Notes under the pieces: model-generated
Database searches by the model: none
What the model saw: only the letters and a program-made list of their open reading frames with translations
Told to the model about the DNA's origin: nothing
Assembly (NCBI GenBank): GCA_964346275.1
Contig: CAYFUR010000077.1
Location: 1-17,675, forward strand
DNA from: CAYFUR01 sp964346275
GTDB lineage: Bacteria; Sumerlaeota; Sumerlaeia; SLMS01
Reading direction: 5' to 3'
DNA: 17,675 nucleotides
In this document: in pieces, positions 1 to 7,183 of the stretch
Numbering within the stretch: the first letter of the stretch is position 1
Layout: the number at the start of each line of letters is the position of its first letter
Program-made: the position numbers and the translations under genes

Positions 1-157
1 CGACATGGAAGACTTCTCCGTCGAGGGGCAACTCCGGATCCTGGGCCGGTGCGGCAAGGCAGAGCCCAAGAACCAGCAAGAGGCCGGATGCCAGGCACGA
101 CGCGCGGAAACGGCCGACAAGGAATCCCCCCGGAACCTCCCGCGGGCGAAAAAACAT
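1..157 (-). CDS. Secreted protein of unknown function, N-terminal part only
   Basis: This is a partial gene running off the left edge; only the first 52 codons are visible. Translation from the ATG at 157-155 gives an Arg-rich start (MFFRPREVPGGFLVGRFR), a hydrophobic core at about residues 19-36 and a likely signal peptidase I site after APA (APA-QDPELP). The product is therefore probably exported through Sec. No family can be assigned from the visible part. The start lies 1 nt beyond the TGA of the small frame at 159-320, a spacing typical of translationally coupled genes. There is no strong Shine-Dalgarno sequence, which also fits coupling. The signal peptide is a direct sequence observation; the function is unknown. 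Confidence 0.6.
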   Translation of the reverse strand, partial: MFFRPREVPGGFLVGRFRASCLASGLLLVLGLCLAAPAQDPELPLDGEVFHV

Positions 158-158
158 T

Positions 159-320
159 TCAGGGGTTGAAACCGTAGAGCGTGATTTCATTGCTCTTTTC
201 TCCATTCTGCTCAATCAGGTAGCGATAGTCGAATCCGGAGAGGAGCGCGGGGCTCTCGTCTATAAAGGATCCTGGGCCGGCGGGGTGGCGACCGCCATCC
301 TGCATGGCAAATGCGCTCAT
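159..320 (-). CDS. Small 53-residue reading frame upstream of the secreted protein
   Basis: The frame begins at the ATG at 320-318 and ends with TGA at 161-159, one base before the ATG of the next gene. The C-terminal half looks protein-like rather than random (ESPALLSGFDYRYLIEQNG, ending ITLYGFNP). I do not recognise the family. The same frame stays open upstream to a stop at 440-438 but has no ATG, GTG or TTG there, so the product is either a genuine small protein or the tail of a longer gene whose front was lost or frameshifted. No Shine-Dalgarno sequence precedes the ATG at 320. The 1-nt junction with a signal-peptide gene is the best argument that the frame is translated. Confidence is limited by its length and the lack of homology evidence. 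Confidence 0.4.
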   Translation of the reverse strand: MSAFAMQDGGRHPAGPGSFIDESPALLSGFDYRYLIEQNGEKSNEITLYGFNP

Positions 321-556
321 GCGGAGCGCGGCCGCAGCCGTGCTGCGGGCAAGCTGTGCTTGCCCGCGCGCGAAAGCATGTCTTCGGCGGACAAAGGCGC
401 AGGCATGCTCTTGCGCAATCCAGATGGCGTGGGAAATTCAACGGGCTCCCCCTCTCTCCTTCTCCTTTTCAATCATCTCCCATTGCAGTATGGGTGCATG
501 ATTCCGGGGGCGCCAACGCATTTGGCCGATTTTTAATGATTTTGTCCCGCCCCGGG
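321..556. other. Intergenic region with one strong hairpin
   Basis: This is the gap between the solute-binding protein stop and the small ORF. Short open frames exist on both strands, but none has a convincing ribosome site or protein-like composition. The only clear structure is the palindrome at 345-367, listed separately. Confidence 0.5.
345..367. repeat. Perfect 10-bp hairpin, copy A of a shared palindromic core
   Basis: GCGGGCAAGC, loop TGT, GCTTGCCCGC form a perfect 10-bp stem with a 3-nt loop. It lies about 190 nt past the stop of the solute-binding protein gene on the minus strand and 25 nt before the small ORF. No U-run follows on either strand, so a simple intrinsic terminator is not obvious. 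The inner nine base pairs are identical to those of the hairpin at 13531-13555, which suggests a repeated palindromic element. Confidence 0.7.
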
Positions 557-1909
557 CTACGCTTCCTGGTCCGAGGCGACGTCTTCAATGGCCTCGCGGG
601 CGCTCTCAAGCGCGTCGTCCACGGTTTTGCGGTTGAGCAGCACGGCTTCCACTTCCCGCGTGATCACCTGGCGGACGGTTTCCCAAAACATCACGCGCGG
701 CTCGAAGGTGGCATCGTCCAGCGTTTCCACGGCATTGGCATAGCGCGGGTCGTCTTCCAGGTGTTGCTGGAACTCGGGCTCTTCCACGGTGGCATGGCGC
801 ACGGGCATATATCCGGTTCGCCGCGCCCAGAGGGAATTGCCCTCGGCACTGGTCACGAATTTTATGAATTCCCACGCGCCCTGCTGCACTTCTTCCGGGT
901 GGTTATTAAAGATTCCCATGTTGGTCCCCTGCATCAGGGTTTTGCCTTCCACCTCTTCGCTTTGGCTGGGCACGCGATAGCAATTCCAGATGAAGTTATT
1001 TCCCACCGCCATGTCGTTATAAAGAAAGGATGCGGTGGAGGCGATAAACATTCCGATCTTCTCGGAACCGAAGGGGCCCGAGAGGTAACCGGATTCCACG
1101 TAACCGACGCTTTCCTCGCCCGAGGTCAGGGATTTCAGAAAGCGCAGCGCTTCTTCCGCCTTGGGCGAATCCACCAGGATCTCGCCGGTCTCTTCATCGT
1201 AAAGCTGGGTCGTCGCGGAAAGGGCCTGGACAGTGAAATCTTCGATATAGGGCCGGGTGGCAAAGCCATAGAAGGACGGTTTGTTAGCGCCCTCGGGGAT
1301 TACCGTCATTTCTTCCGCGAGTTGCTTGAATTCATCCCATGTCTTCGGCGGCTGCTCCCATCCGAGTTCTTCCATGCGCGTCTGGTTCACATAGAGGACA
1401 TAGACGGATTTATTAAAGGGCATGGTCACGAGTTCCGCCTCGCCCGTCTGCCCATTCGCCAGGGTGTTTTCCTCGATCATGACGGGAAAGAAATCCTGAA
1501 TGTCTTCCTCCCATGTGAACCGGGGGTCCTGGTTGATGAAGGTTTCGACGGGTTCGAGGTAGCCAAACTGGTAAAAACGCACGGTCCAGCCCGGATACAT
1601 CTGAGAGATGGGGGGATTCTTCCTGGCATAGAGCGAGGCGATGAGCTTCTGGCTGAGGGAGTTATAGCCTCCCTGGTAAATCGTGACGACGCGGTATTTG
1701 TCCTGGGAATTGTTGAAGGCGTCGGCGACTTCATTGACGGCGCTGCCCTGGCGGCCGCCCATGCCGTGCCAGAACTCGATCAGGATGCGGCCGTCTTCGG
1801 CGCGATAATCATCCGAGCAGCCAGCCAGCAAGGCGGCCCCGGCGACGAGGGCCAGCGCCAGCACGCCGGCGCGGAATTTCAAACGATGGATCGAGGAGGG
1901 GGAAAACAT
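557..1909 (-). CDS. ABC transporter extracellular solute-binding lipoprotein, sugar type (family 1, UgpB/MalE-like)
   Basis: This lipoprotein is expected to capture a sugar or sugar-phosphate outside the cytoplasmic membrane and deliver it to an ABC permease. The 450-residue length is normal for family 1 binding proteins. The N-terminus has a charged segment, a hydrophobic stretch (about 14-30) and a lipobox LLAG-C with the lipidated Cys at 31. The mature part begins with the family hallmark ILIEFWHGMGG (42-52), followed by YQGGYNSLSQKL (about 78-89). Later parts show typical features such as the PFNKSVYVLYVN segment and a WEFIKF helix. No permease or ATPase gene is in the window, so the partner is either elsewhere or beyond the left edge. 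A possible AGGAG lies about 14 nt before the ATG, longer than ideal. The substrate cannot be told from sequence alone. Confidence 0.9.
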   Translation of the reverse strand: MFSPSSIHRLKFRAGVLALALVAGAALLAGCSDDYRAEDGRILIEFWHGMGGRQGSAVNEVADAFNNSQDKYRVVTIYQGGYNSLSQKLIASLYARKNPPISQMYPGWTVRFYQFGYLEPVETFINQDPRFTWEEDIQDFFPVMIEENTLANGQTGEAELVTMPFNKSVYVLYVNQTRMEELGWEQPPKTWDEFKQLAEEMTVIPEGANKPSFYGFATRPYIEDFTVQALSATTQLYDEETGEILVDSPKAEEALRFLKSLTSGEESVGYVESGYLSGPFGSEKIGMFIASTASFLYNDMAVGNNFIWNCYRVPSQSEEVEGKTLMQGTNMGIFNNHPEEVQQGAWEFIKFVTSAEGNSLWARRTGYMPVRHATVEEPEFQQHLEDDPRYANAVETLDDATFEPRVMFWETVRQVITREVEAVLLNRKTVDDALESAREAIEDVASDQEA

Positions 1910-1970
1910 AGTGGCGGCGCGCTCTCCTGGCCGGATGGTTTGACTGTTCTGGTTAGCGGGCCGGGGGGGC

Positions 1971-1993
1971 GGCGCGCAAGCCTGCTTCGCGCC
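1971..1993 (-). terminator. GC-rich hairpin just after the HD-GYP gene
   Basis: GGCGCG (1971-1976) pairs with CGCGCC (1988-1993), and the interior AAGC/GCTT can add partial pairing. It begins 2 nt after the HD-GYP stop on the minus strand. No U-tract follows, so termination is only inferred from position. Confidence 0.3.
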
Positions 1994-1994
1994 G

Positions 1995-3323
1995 TCACTC
2001 TTTTTTCATGGTTTCCGCAAGAAAGGTCGACATGCTGTGGATGCCGAAGTGGATCTGGTACTTGGTCTCCTTCGGTCCCTTGGTCGTCATATCGCGCTCG
2101 ATATTCATCAAGTCCTCGACGATTTCCAGAAAGGCGTCGAACACATCGGGATCAAACTGGATGCCGCGGCGCTGGTGCATGGTTTCGATCGTTTCATCCA
2201 GGGGCACGGGCTTCTTGTAGCTCCGGCGGTGGGTCATGGCGTCGTAAACGTCCACCAGGGTGACGATGCGGCCGTAGAGATGGATGTCCTCTCCTTTAAG
2301 GGCGTAGGGATAGCCATGGCCGTTGAACCACTCGTGGTGGGTCAGGGCGATGGTCTCCGCCGCCTGGAGAAGGGGATCGCTCGATCCAGAGAGGATCTCC
2401 GCCCCGATCAGGGTGTGCGTCTTCATCCATTCGAATTCGATGTCCGTCAAGCGCCCCGGCTTGAGAAGGATTTTGTCCGGCACGCCGATTTTTCCGATGT
2501 CGTGGAGCGGCGCCGCCTCGCCGATGATTTCCACTTCCTGGGTGGGCAGGCCCAGTTTGCGGCTGAGCTTGCGCGAGAAGAGGCCGATGCGGGTGATGTG
2601 GTCGCCGGTTTCGTCGTCCCGCCAGTGGGACGCACGGCAAAGGCGCGCGACCACGTCGCGGTAAGCGCCGCTGAGACTTCCGGCCTGGCCGCGCAGCTCC
2701 TCGATGGTGCTCATGAGGCTTTTCGCATGGCCGGTGATCAGGCGGGGAACGTCGAGGACGGAGATCTGGCGCAGCAGGCTGGCGCGCTCGCGTTCGAAGG
2801 CGCGTTCCAGGGCGAGGCGCAATTCCTGGCTTTCCAGGGGATGCGCCAGCACGTCGGAAGCGCCCTGGCGGAAGGCCTCGATGGCCTGCTCGCGCCCTTC
2901 ATCGGAATTGGTGAAAACGATGCTGGCGATGCCGGGATAGCTCTTTTGGATTCGCCGGAGAAACTTCATCGCTTTCGGCCCGGAGGACGGAATGTCGAGC
3001 ACGGCGGCGTCGGGCGTTTCCGATTCCATGATATCCAGGGCCGAGCGGTAGCTGGCTGTTTTCTGGATATCAAATCGCTCGCCCAGGCCCTCGATCAGTG
3101 CCTCGACTTCTTCGTGTTCATCGGCGGCGAGAAAGAGCAGGCGCGGCCGCGAGCGGTGAAGGCCGTCGGCAATGGCGGGCACCAGGTCCGAGTGTTCAAA
3201 GTCGCGCATTCCCTCGAGGACATTTTCGATCAGTCGCTCGAGGAGAATCGGATCGAGCGCCTTCAGGTGTCCGGTGCCTTCTTGCCTTCGATCTTTTTCT
3301 TGAGTGGTTGCTTCGCTTGCCAT
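1995..3323 (-). CDS. HD-GYP domain response regulator (cyclic di-GMP phosphodiesterase type) with degenerate receiver domain
   Basis: The 442-residue protein has an N-terminal helical segment (1-55), a CheY-like receiver domain (about 59-180) and a C-terminal HD-GYP domain (about 205-420). HD-GYP enzymes hydrolyse cyclic di-GMP. Metal-site residues are visible: H274-D275 in LHDIGKIGVPD, then HH at 329-330, E331 and GYP at 337-339. The motif reads HHEWFNGHGYP, with Asn where Asp is more common. The receiver keeps a likely phospho-acceptor D110 (AAVLDIPSSG) and T138. Its usual acidic pair is reduced to AADE, and the conserved Lys before Pro is replaced by His161 (AHP), so phosphorylation may be weak or absent. 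No histidine kinase is next to it. No Shine-Dalgarno sequence is seen at the chosen ATG. A promoter-like sequence lies about 100 bp upstream. Confidence 0.9.
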   Translation of the reverse strand: MASEATTQEKDRRQEGTGHLKALDPILLERLIENVLEGMRDFEHSDLVPAIADGLHRSRPRLLFLAADEHEEVEALIEGLGERFDIQKTASYRSALDIMESETPDAAVLDIPSSGPKAMKFLRRIQKSYPGIASIVFTNSDEGREQAIEAFRQGASDVLAHPLESQELRLALERAFERERASLLRQISVLDVPRLITGHAKSLMSTIEELRGQAGSLSGAYRDVVARLCRASHWRDDETGDHITRIGLFSRKLSRKLGLPTQEVEIIGEAAPLHDIGKIGVPDKILLKPGRLTDIEFEWMKTHTLIGAEILSGSSDPLLQAAETIALTHHEWFNGHGYPYALKGEDIHLYGRIVTLVDVYDAMTHRRSYKKPVPLDETIETMHQRRGIQFDPDVFDAFLEIVEDLMNIERDMTTKGPKETKYQIHFGIHSMSTFLAETMKKE

Positions 3324-3419
3324 GAATTCAAACCGGACGCTTTTTTTGCGCGGAACGCTCTTTTAATTGTTCCCGAAAACGAAGGGAGTGCCTCGCCAAT
3401 ATTTCATGCAGACATGCGG

Positions 3420-3449
3420 AATATCTTCCCCCTTTGCTCGACGTGTCAA
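3420..3449 (-). promoter_or_regulatory. Candidate sigma-70-type promoter for the HD-GYP gene
   Basis: On the minus strand, TTGACA (3449-3444) is followed after 18 nt by GATATT (3425-3420), which matches four of six positions of the -10 consensus. It lies in the only AT-rich gap between the glycosyltransferase stop and the HD-GYP start and would give a leader of roughly 90 nt. This rests on sequence match alone. Confidence 0.4.
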
Positions 3450-3478
3450 TCACTTGGATGACGAAAAAAACCAGTGTA

Positions 3479-4699
3479 TCAGGGTTGGCGGAGTTTTTTT
3501 TCAAGGAAAGGGAGGAAAAGGCTTTCCAGTTTTTCAGCCACTGCGGGGCCGCTCCGGCTGCGGGCGAAGGCGATCCTTTTCTCCTCGAGGGCGGCGTTCT
3601 TTTCTTTCAGGGCCTCGGAAACTTTTTCCGGGAAATCTTTTGAAGAGAGGGCGGTATAAACGAGCCGCGGCTCTCCGGATTCCTTCGCCGCATTTTCGAT
3701 TTCCGGGAGGGAAATCGCCGCCACGGGGCGCCCGGAAGCAAGATACTCGAGCAACTTCGATGGATACATCGCCCGCGTGAAGTCGTTCACCTGGTGGGCA
3801 ATGAGCAGGCAATCCGCTTCGCCGTACAGATGCGGATAGGCGCTGTTGGGAATCGCTCCGAAGAGATGAACGCGGGGGTGCGACTGAAAGAATTCCTGCA
3901 ACTCCCGCCCAATCAGGCCGACCTTGCCCAGAAGGACCAACTGGGCCTCCGGCAGTTCTTCCAGCACGCGGCGATAGCTTTCCACGTCCATCCGCAAATC
4001 CACCGTGCCGCCGTAAATGAGTCGCGGCCGTGGGAGGGCCCGCAACCGTTGGAGGATTGCCCGGGCCTGCTGGGGCGGTTCCCCTCGTTTTTCCGGCAGA
4101 AAGCTCTCGGGGACGCAGTTTCCGATGCGCACGGCGTTGCGGGCGAGGCCTTTGCGGCGTTCCAGGATGGGTTGGGAGAGGCAGAGGGAGAGGTCGGCCT
4201 GGAGGTGGAGGTCCCTCTCCCATTTCCAGAGACGGGATTGCTGCGCCGGGCTGAGAGCCGGGCTGGCGGCGAGTTCGTCGTACGTATAGACGACGCGGGG
4301 AACCCCGGGCGGCAGGCGCCTGGAGAGCGAGCCGTGCCAGGGGGCTCCGAACCAGAACATGTCCGGCGCCCTCTCATCGAGAAGGGCGAGGCCTTTGCGC
4401 GCCGCGCGGGCCAATCCGGCGCTCGAGAAAGACCGCCACATGCGGCTTGCCGTTTCGCCGCGGGTGGCTCGCACGGCAAAGGGCATGGTCATCCCCGGCG
4501 CCACGACGGAGAAAGGGCGGTCCGGCGAGCGCCAGACCGTCGTCGCCCGGCGAAATCGGACGGGCGGCTCTGTATAGACGATGCGCCATCCCCGCCCGGC
4601 GAGATACCAGAGGAAAAGCCGCGTCGAGCCGTAGACCTCGGGCCAGCGCCAGGTGCCCGGGCCGAAGGCAAGGATCAGGGGCTTGGAGGCCGTATTCAT
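3479..4699 (-). CDS. Glycosyltransferase, GT-B fold (GT4-like)
   Basis: This enzyme probably transfers a nucleotide-activated sugar during assembly of a surface polysaccharide or glycolipid. The 406-residue length and the two-lobed layout fit the GT-B fold. The N-terminal lobe shows a sugar-acceptor type start (LILAFGPGTW at 8-17) and VVYTYDE (137-143). The linker and C-terminal lobe carry RLIYGGTVD (226-234) and LVLLGKVG (254-261). The nucleotide-sugar-binding motif is YPSKLLEYLASGRPVAA (312-328), containing the conserved Glu of GT4 enzymes. The ATG overlaps the stop of the upstream flippase gene (ATGA), and its ribosome site (GGAAGAAG) is built from the flippase's C-terminal Lys codons, so the two are very likely co-translated. 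The donor and acceptor sugars cannot be assigned. Confidence 0.85.
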   Translation of the reverse strand: MNTASKPLILAFGPGTWRWPEVYGSTRLFLWYLAGRGWRIVYTEPPVRFRRATTVWRSPDRPFSVVAPGMTMPFAVRATRGETASRMWRSFSSAGLARAARKGLALLDERAPDMFWFGAPWHGSLSRRLPPGVPRVVYTYDELAASPALSPAQQSRLWKWERDLHLQADLSLCLSQPILERRKGLARNAVRIGNCVPESFLPEKRGEPPQQARAILQRLRALPRPRLIYGGTVDLRMDVESYRRVLEELPEAQLVLLGKVGLIGRELQEFFQSHPRVHLFGAIPNSAYPHLYGEADCLLIAHQVNDFTRAMYPSKLLEYLASGRPVAAISLPEIENAAKESGEPRLVYTALSSKDFPEKVSEALKEKNAALEEKRIAFARSRSGPAVAEKLESLFLPFLEKKLRQP

Positions 4700-6267
4700 T
4701 TCTTCTTCTTCCGGGGGCGGAGGTGGCGGCCGGCTTTCGCCGTCAGGTGGCGCAGCCGCCGGTATTCATTCCAGGCATTCCGGCCAAAAAGGGCAAGCAT
4801 CGCGGCGGCGGTTACGAGCCCCCAGGTGGCGAGGTAAATCAGGTTGCCGGCAAGGCCCCCGCCGCGGATGCCCGCTGCTTCGCGGATCAGAACGACAATG
4901 GCCAGCCCGGCTATGATAAGAGCAGCGGAAACCACCGCGGTGCGCCAGAGTCCCCGCCTCCATAGCAGTTCCGGCATGATGACAAGGGTCATCGCCCAGG
5001 CCGTTACGGCGGAGATGATCGAGGTGGCCATGGCAATGCCCAGGAGTCCGAAAGGCTCGACGAGCAGTGCGTCGAGCAGCGCATTCAGCAGGATGTTGAG
5101 CATATAAAGGGTGGCAATGGGCCAGGCCTTGCCCGCGGCGAGGCCCGCGCCCATGAGCAGGGGCAGGATCGAGTGGAAGACAATCGCCACGCTGTAGCCG
5201 CGCAAGGCCACGGCGGTGCGCGCGGTATCTTCGGCCACAAACGCGCCGCGCTCGAGGAGCACCGCGATCAGCGGTTCGGTGAACCCCGCAAAGAGGATGA
5301 TCGTGGGGGCTCCCATGAGCAGAAGAAAACGCACGCCCAACTCCAGCGTCAGGCTGAAGGCGCGCTTGTCCCCTGTGGCCGCGAATCGCGACAGCCGGGT
5401 GAAGAGGGGCTGCTGGAGCGCCATGCCCAGCATCATCGCGGGCAGATAAAGCAACCGTTCCGCATAGGCGAGGGAAGAAACGGAGCCTTCTGGCAGCGTA
5501 GCCGCGAAAAAGCGGTCCACCGCGCCCATCAGGCCCATGGACATGGCGAGGAAAATCGCCGGTGGAAGGGTGCTGCTGACCTGGCGGCGCAATGCCCTGG
5601 CCGGGATGCGAATCCGTGTCGTGACGCGGTTGAGGAAAGGAACGAGCGGCAGCGTTTGCAGAAACTCGGCGGCCGCGATTCCCACTGCCAGGCTGAATGC
5701 CCCGAGGCTGCGGCCAAAGAGGAGAATACTGGTGATGACCGTCGCATTATAGACAATGGGAAGCGCCGCCGAGGAAACGTGCCGCCCGTGGGCGTTGGCC
5801 AACCCCTTGGACAAGCCGCCGAAGAAGGCTCCGAAAAGCGCGAGGCTGCCCAGCGCTGCCGACGCCCATACGATCAGGCGCTGGGACAACTCCCATTCCG
5901 GGGGCGCCAGGGGCCGCGTCCAGAAATAGGAGGTGACGGCGAGAGTCCCCGCCGCCAGGAGCACATAGCGACCGACGCTCTTCCACGCCCACTTGAACAG
6001 TCCTCCGCTCAACCGGTCGTCCAGCGAGGCCGCCACGGGAACAATGCTTCGGCCAATACCGCCGCCCGCCCCGAGGCAAAGGGCAATGGGAAGGGCGAGC
6101 CCCAGCAGAACAGCATCAAGTTGGTCGCTCGTCCCGAACAGGCCTGCAATGAGGACTTCGCGCGCCAGGCCAATCAGGCGCGATACGATTCCCAGAAGGA
6201 GAATCCCTCCCACTGCCCATCGCAGGGAAACGAATGGCCGCGATTCGGAGGAGAGTGGGGGGGTCAT
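4696..6267 (-). CDS. MurJ/MviN-like polyprenyl-lipid flippase (MOP superfamily)
   Basis: This 523-residue protein with many hydrophobic helices resembles the MurJ/MviN family, which flips lipid-linked sugar precursors across the cytoplasmic membrane. The N-terminus has the family signature VSRLIGLAREVLIAGLFGTSD (about 28-48). In canonical MurJ the next helix junction carries an Arg-rich AEGAF-type segment; here it is replaced by LCLGAGGGIGRSIVP (63-77), so the conserved arginine arrangement is only partly kept. With a glycosyltransferase overlapping its 3' end, a role in exporting a capsule, exopolysaccharide or O-antigen unit is as likely as lipid II flipping. The protein ends in a basic tail (RPRKKKK). 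No Shine-Dalgarno sequence is seen before the ATG. The gene is divergent from pgeF across a 214-bp gap. Confidence 0.85.
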   Translation of the reverse strand: MTPPLSSESRPFVSLRWAVGGILLLGIVSRLIGLAREVLIAGLFGTSDQLDAVLLGLALPIALCLGAGGGIGRSIVPVAASLDDRLSGGLFKWAWKSVGRYVLLAAGTLAVTSYFWTRPLAPPEWELSQRLIVWASAALGSLALFGAFFGGLSKGLANAHGRHVSSAALPIVYNATVITSILLFGRSLGAFSLAVGIAAAEFLQTLPLVPFLNRVTTRIRIPARALRRQVSSTLPPAIFLAMSMGLMGAVDRFFAATLPEGSVSSLAYAERLLYLPAMMLGMALQQPLFTRLSRFAATGDKRAFSLTLELGVRFLLLMGAPTIILFAGFTEPLIAVLLERGAFVAEDTARTAVALRGYSVAIVFHSILPLLMGAGLAAGKAWPIATLYMLNILLNALLDALLVEPFGLLGIAMATSIISAVTAWAMTLVIMPELLWRRGLWRTAVVSAALIIAGLAIVVLIREAAGIRGGGLAGNLIYLATWGLVTAAAMLALFGRNAWNEYRRLRHLTAKAGRHLRPRKKKK

Positions 6268-6465
6268 GCGACAGGCCCGTGGACAATTGATTTCAGCGTC
6301 ATCAACTCTAACTCTTTCCCCTCGGCCATGTTCAGCGCAAGGGGCGAAATCGGAGGCGGTTGCGCCTTCGGCACAAGAATCACCTTGCCGCTGAGCACCT
6401 CCCGCCTTCTTGTGTCACATGGTCAGGCCAGAGATCTGGGAGGCGGCTCCGTTGTCGTTGTACTT

Positions 6466-6470
6466 GGAGG
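6466..6470 (+). promoter_or_regulatory. Ribosome binding site deciding the pgeF start
   Basis: GGAGG lies 11 nt before the GTG at 6482. The upstream in-frame candidates (TTG at 6410, ATG at 6419) have no such site. The rest of the divergent gap (6268-6465) must carry promoters for both directions, but I see no convincing -35/-10 pair. Confidence 0.55.
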
Positions 6471-6481
6471 ATTGTATAGCT

Positions 6482-7183
6482 GTGAAAGTTGAGGGCCTTG
6501 CGCCGGGCTTTACATGCCTCACGACGTCCAAACGGTTCGACCCGCACAAGATGTCGTGGAGAGACGCGGCACCGCGGGTAACCGAGCTCTTAACGGAACA
6601 CTGTCAGATCGAGACTCCTCGCCTTGTCTTTGCCGGCCAGGTTCATGGTTCCCATGTTGTCCAGGCTGGCGATTGCGAGGAACAGGCCACTCATCTTTCA
6701 AACTGTGATGGACTGGCCAGCGGCCAGGAAGGTGTCTTTCTGGTGATTCGCACGGCAGATTGCCTGCCAGTGGTGCTCGTCGATCCCGAGACGCGCCTGT
6801 TTGGCGCCTGCCATGCTGGCTGGAGGGGAAGCTATGACAATATCACGGGAACGCTGATCGAGACGCTGGAGGCAATGGGCGCGGATCCCAGGCGGCTCCA
6901 TGGCTGGATTGGGCCGTCGATCTGTGGCAATTGCTACGAAGTCAGCGGCGAGCTGGCCGGGGACTTCCGCAAGCGCTTTGGCAGTCTGGGGGCTTTCAGC
7001 GAAGGGCGGCTTCTCGACCTGATCCGCCTGAATCAGCTCCAGGCAAGGGAAATGGGCATGGCCGAGGGCGCGCTGGAAAATTCCGGCTACTGCACCTGCG
7101 AGCAGGGGCATCTTTTTCATTCACACCGGCGCCAGCATGACCTAAGAGGGCACCAATACACCATTTGCGGATTTCAGGGATGA
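6482..7183 (+). CDS. pgeF: Peptidoglycan editing factor PgeF / YfiH-LACC1 family multicopper-like purine nucleoside-acting enzyme
   Basis: The family (DUF152, formerly polyphenol oxidase laccase) includes E. coli YfiH, reported to prevent misincorporation of amino acids into peptidoglycan precursors, and LACC1-type purine nucleoside enzymes. From the GTG start the protein is 233 residues. The zinc/catalytic triad is intact: H55 in GQVHG, C94 in TADCLPV and H111 in CHAGWRG. IGPSICGNCYEV (143-154) and a C-terminal LFHSHRRQ complete the signature. The GTG is chosen because GGAGG precedes it and because the 21 residues added by the ATG at 6419 have no counterpart expected in the family. The stop overlaps the next gene by 4 bp, so the pair is probably coupled. 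It is divergent from the MurJ-like flippase, so both neighbours concern the cell envelope. Confidence 0.9.
   Translation: MKVEGLAPGFTCLTTSKRFDPHKMSWRDAAPRVTELLTEHCQIETPRLVFAGQVHGSHVVQAGDCEEQATHLSNCDGLASGQEGVFLVIRTADCLPVVLVDPETRLFGACHAGWRGSYDNITGTLIETLEAMGADPRRLHGWIGPSICGNCYEVSGELAGDFRKRFGSLGAFSEGRLLDLIRLNQLQAREMGMAEGALENSGYCTCEQGHLFHSHRRQHDLRGHQYTICGFQG

Noticed and set aside
512..535. GCCAA/TTGGC stem followed by a T-run on the plus strand
   Set aside because: It has terminator shape, but the stem is only 5 bp and no plus-strand gene precedes it.
311..2263. A 650-codon open frame on the plus strand across the solute-binding protein gene
   Set aside because: It is antisense to a gene with a lipobox and family signatures; its own translation has no family pattern and is the usual GC-rich shadow frame.
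2037..3461. A 474-codon plus-strand frame opposite the HD-GYP gene
   Set aside because: The minus-strand product has complete HD-GYP motifs; the opposite frame shows no domain and no ribosome site.
6268..6465. Promoters in the divergent gap between the flippase and pgeF
   Set aside because: Promoters are expected here, but no -35/-10 pair with acceptable match and spacing was found on either strand.
5173..6492. A long plus-strand frame opposite the flippase
   Set aside because: Its product is rich in Arg, Gly and Gln without any domain, and the flippase's membrane helices explain the region.
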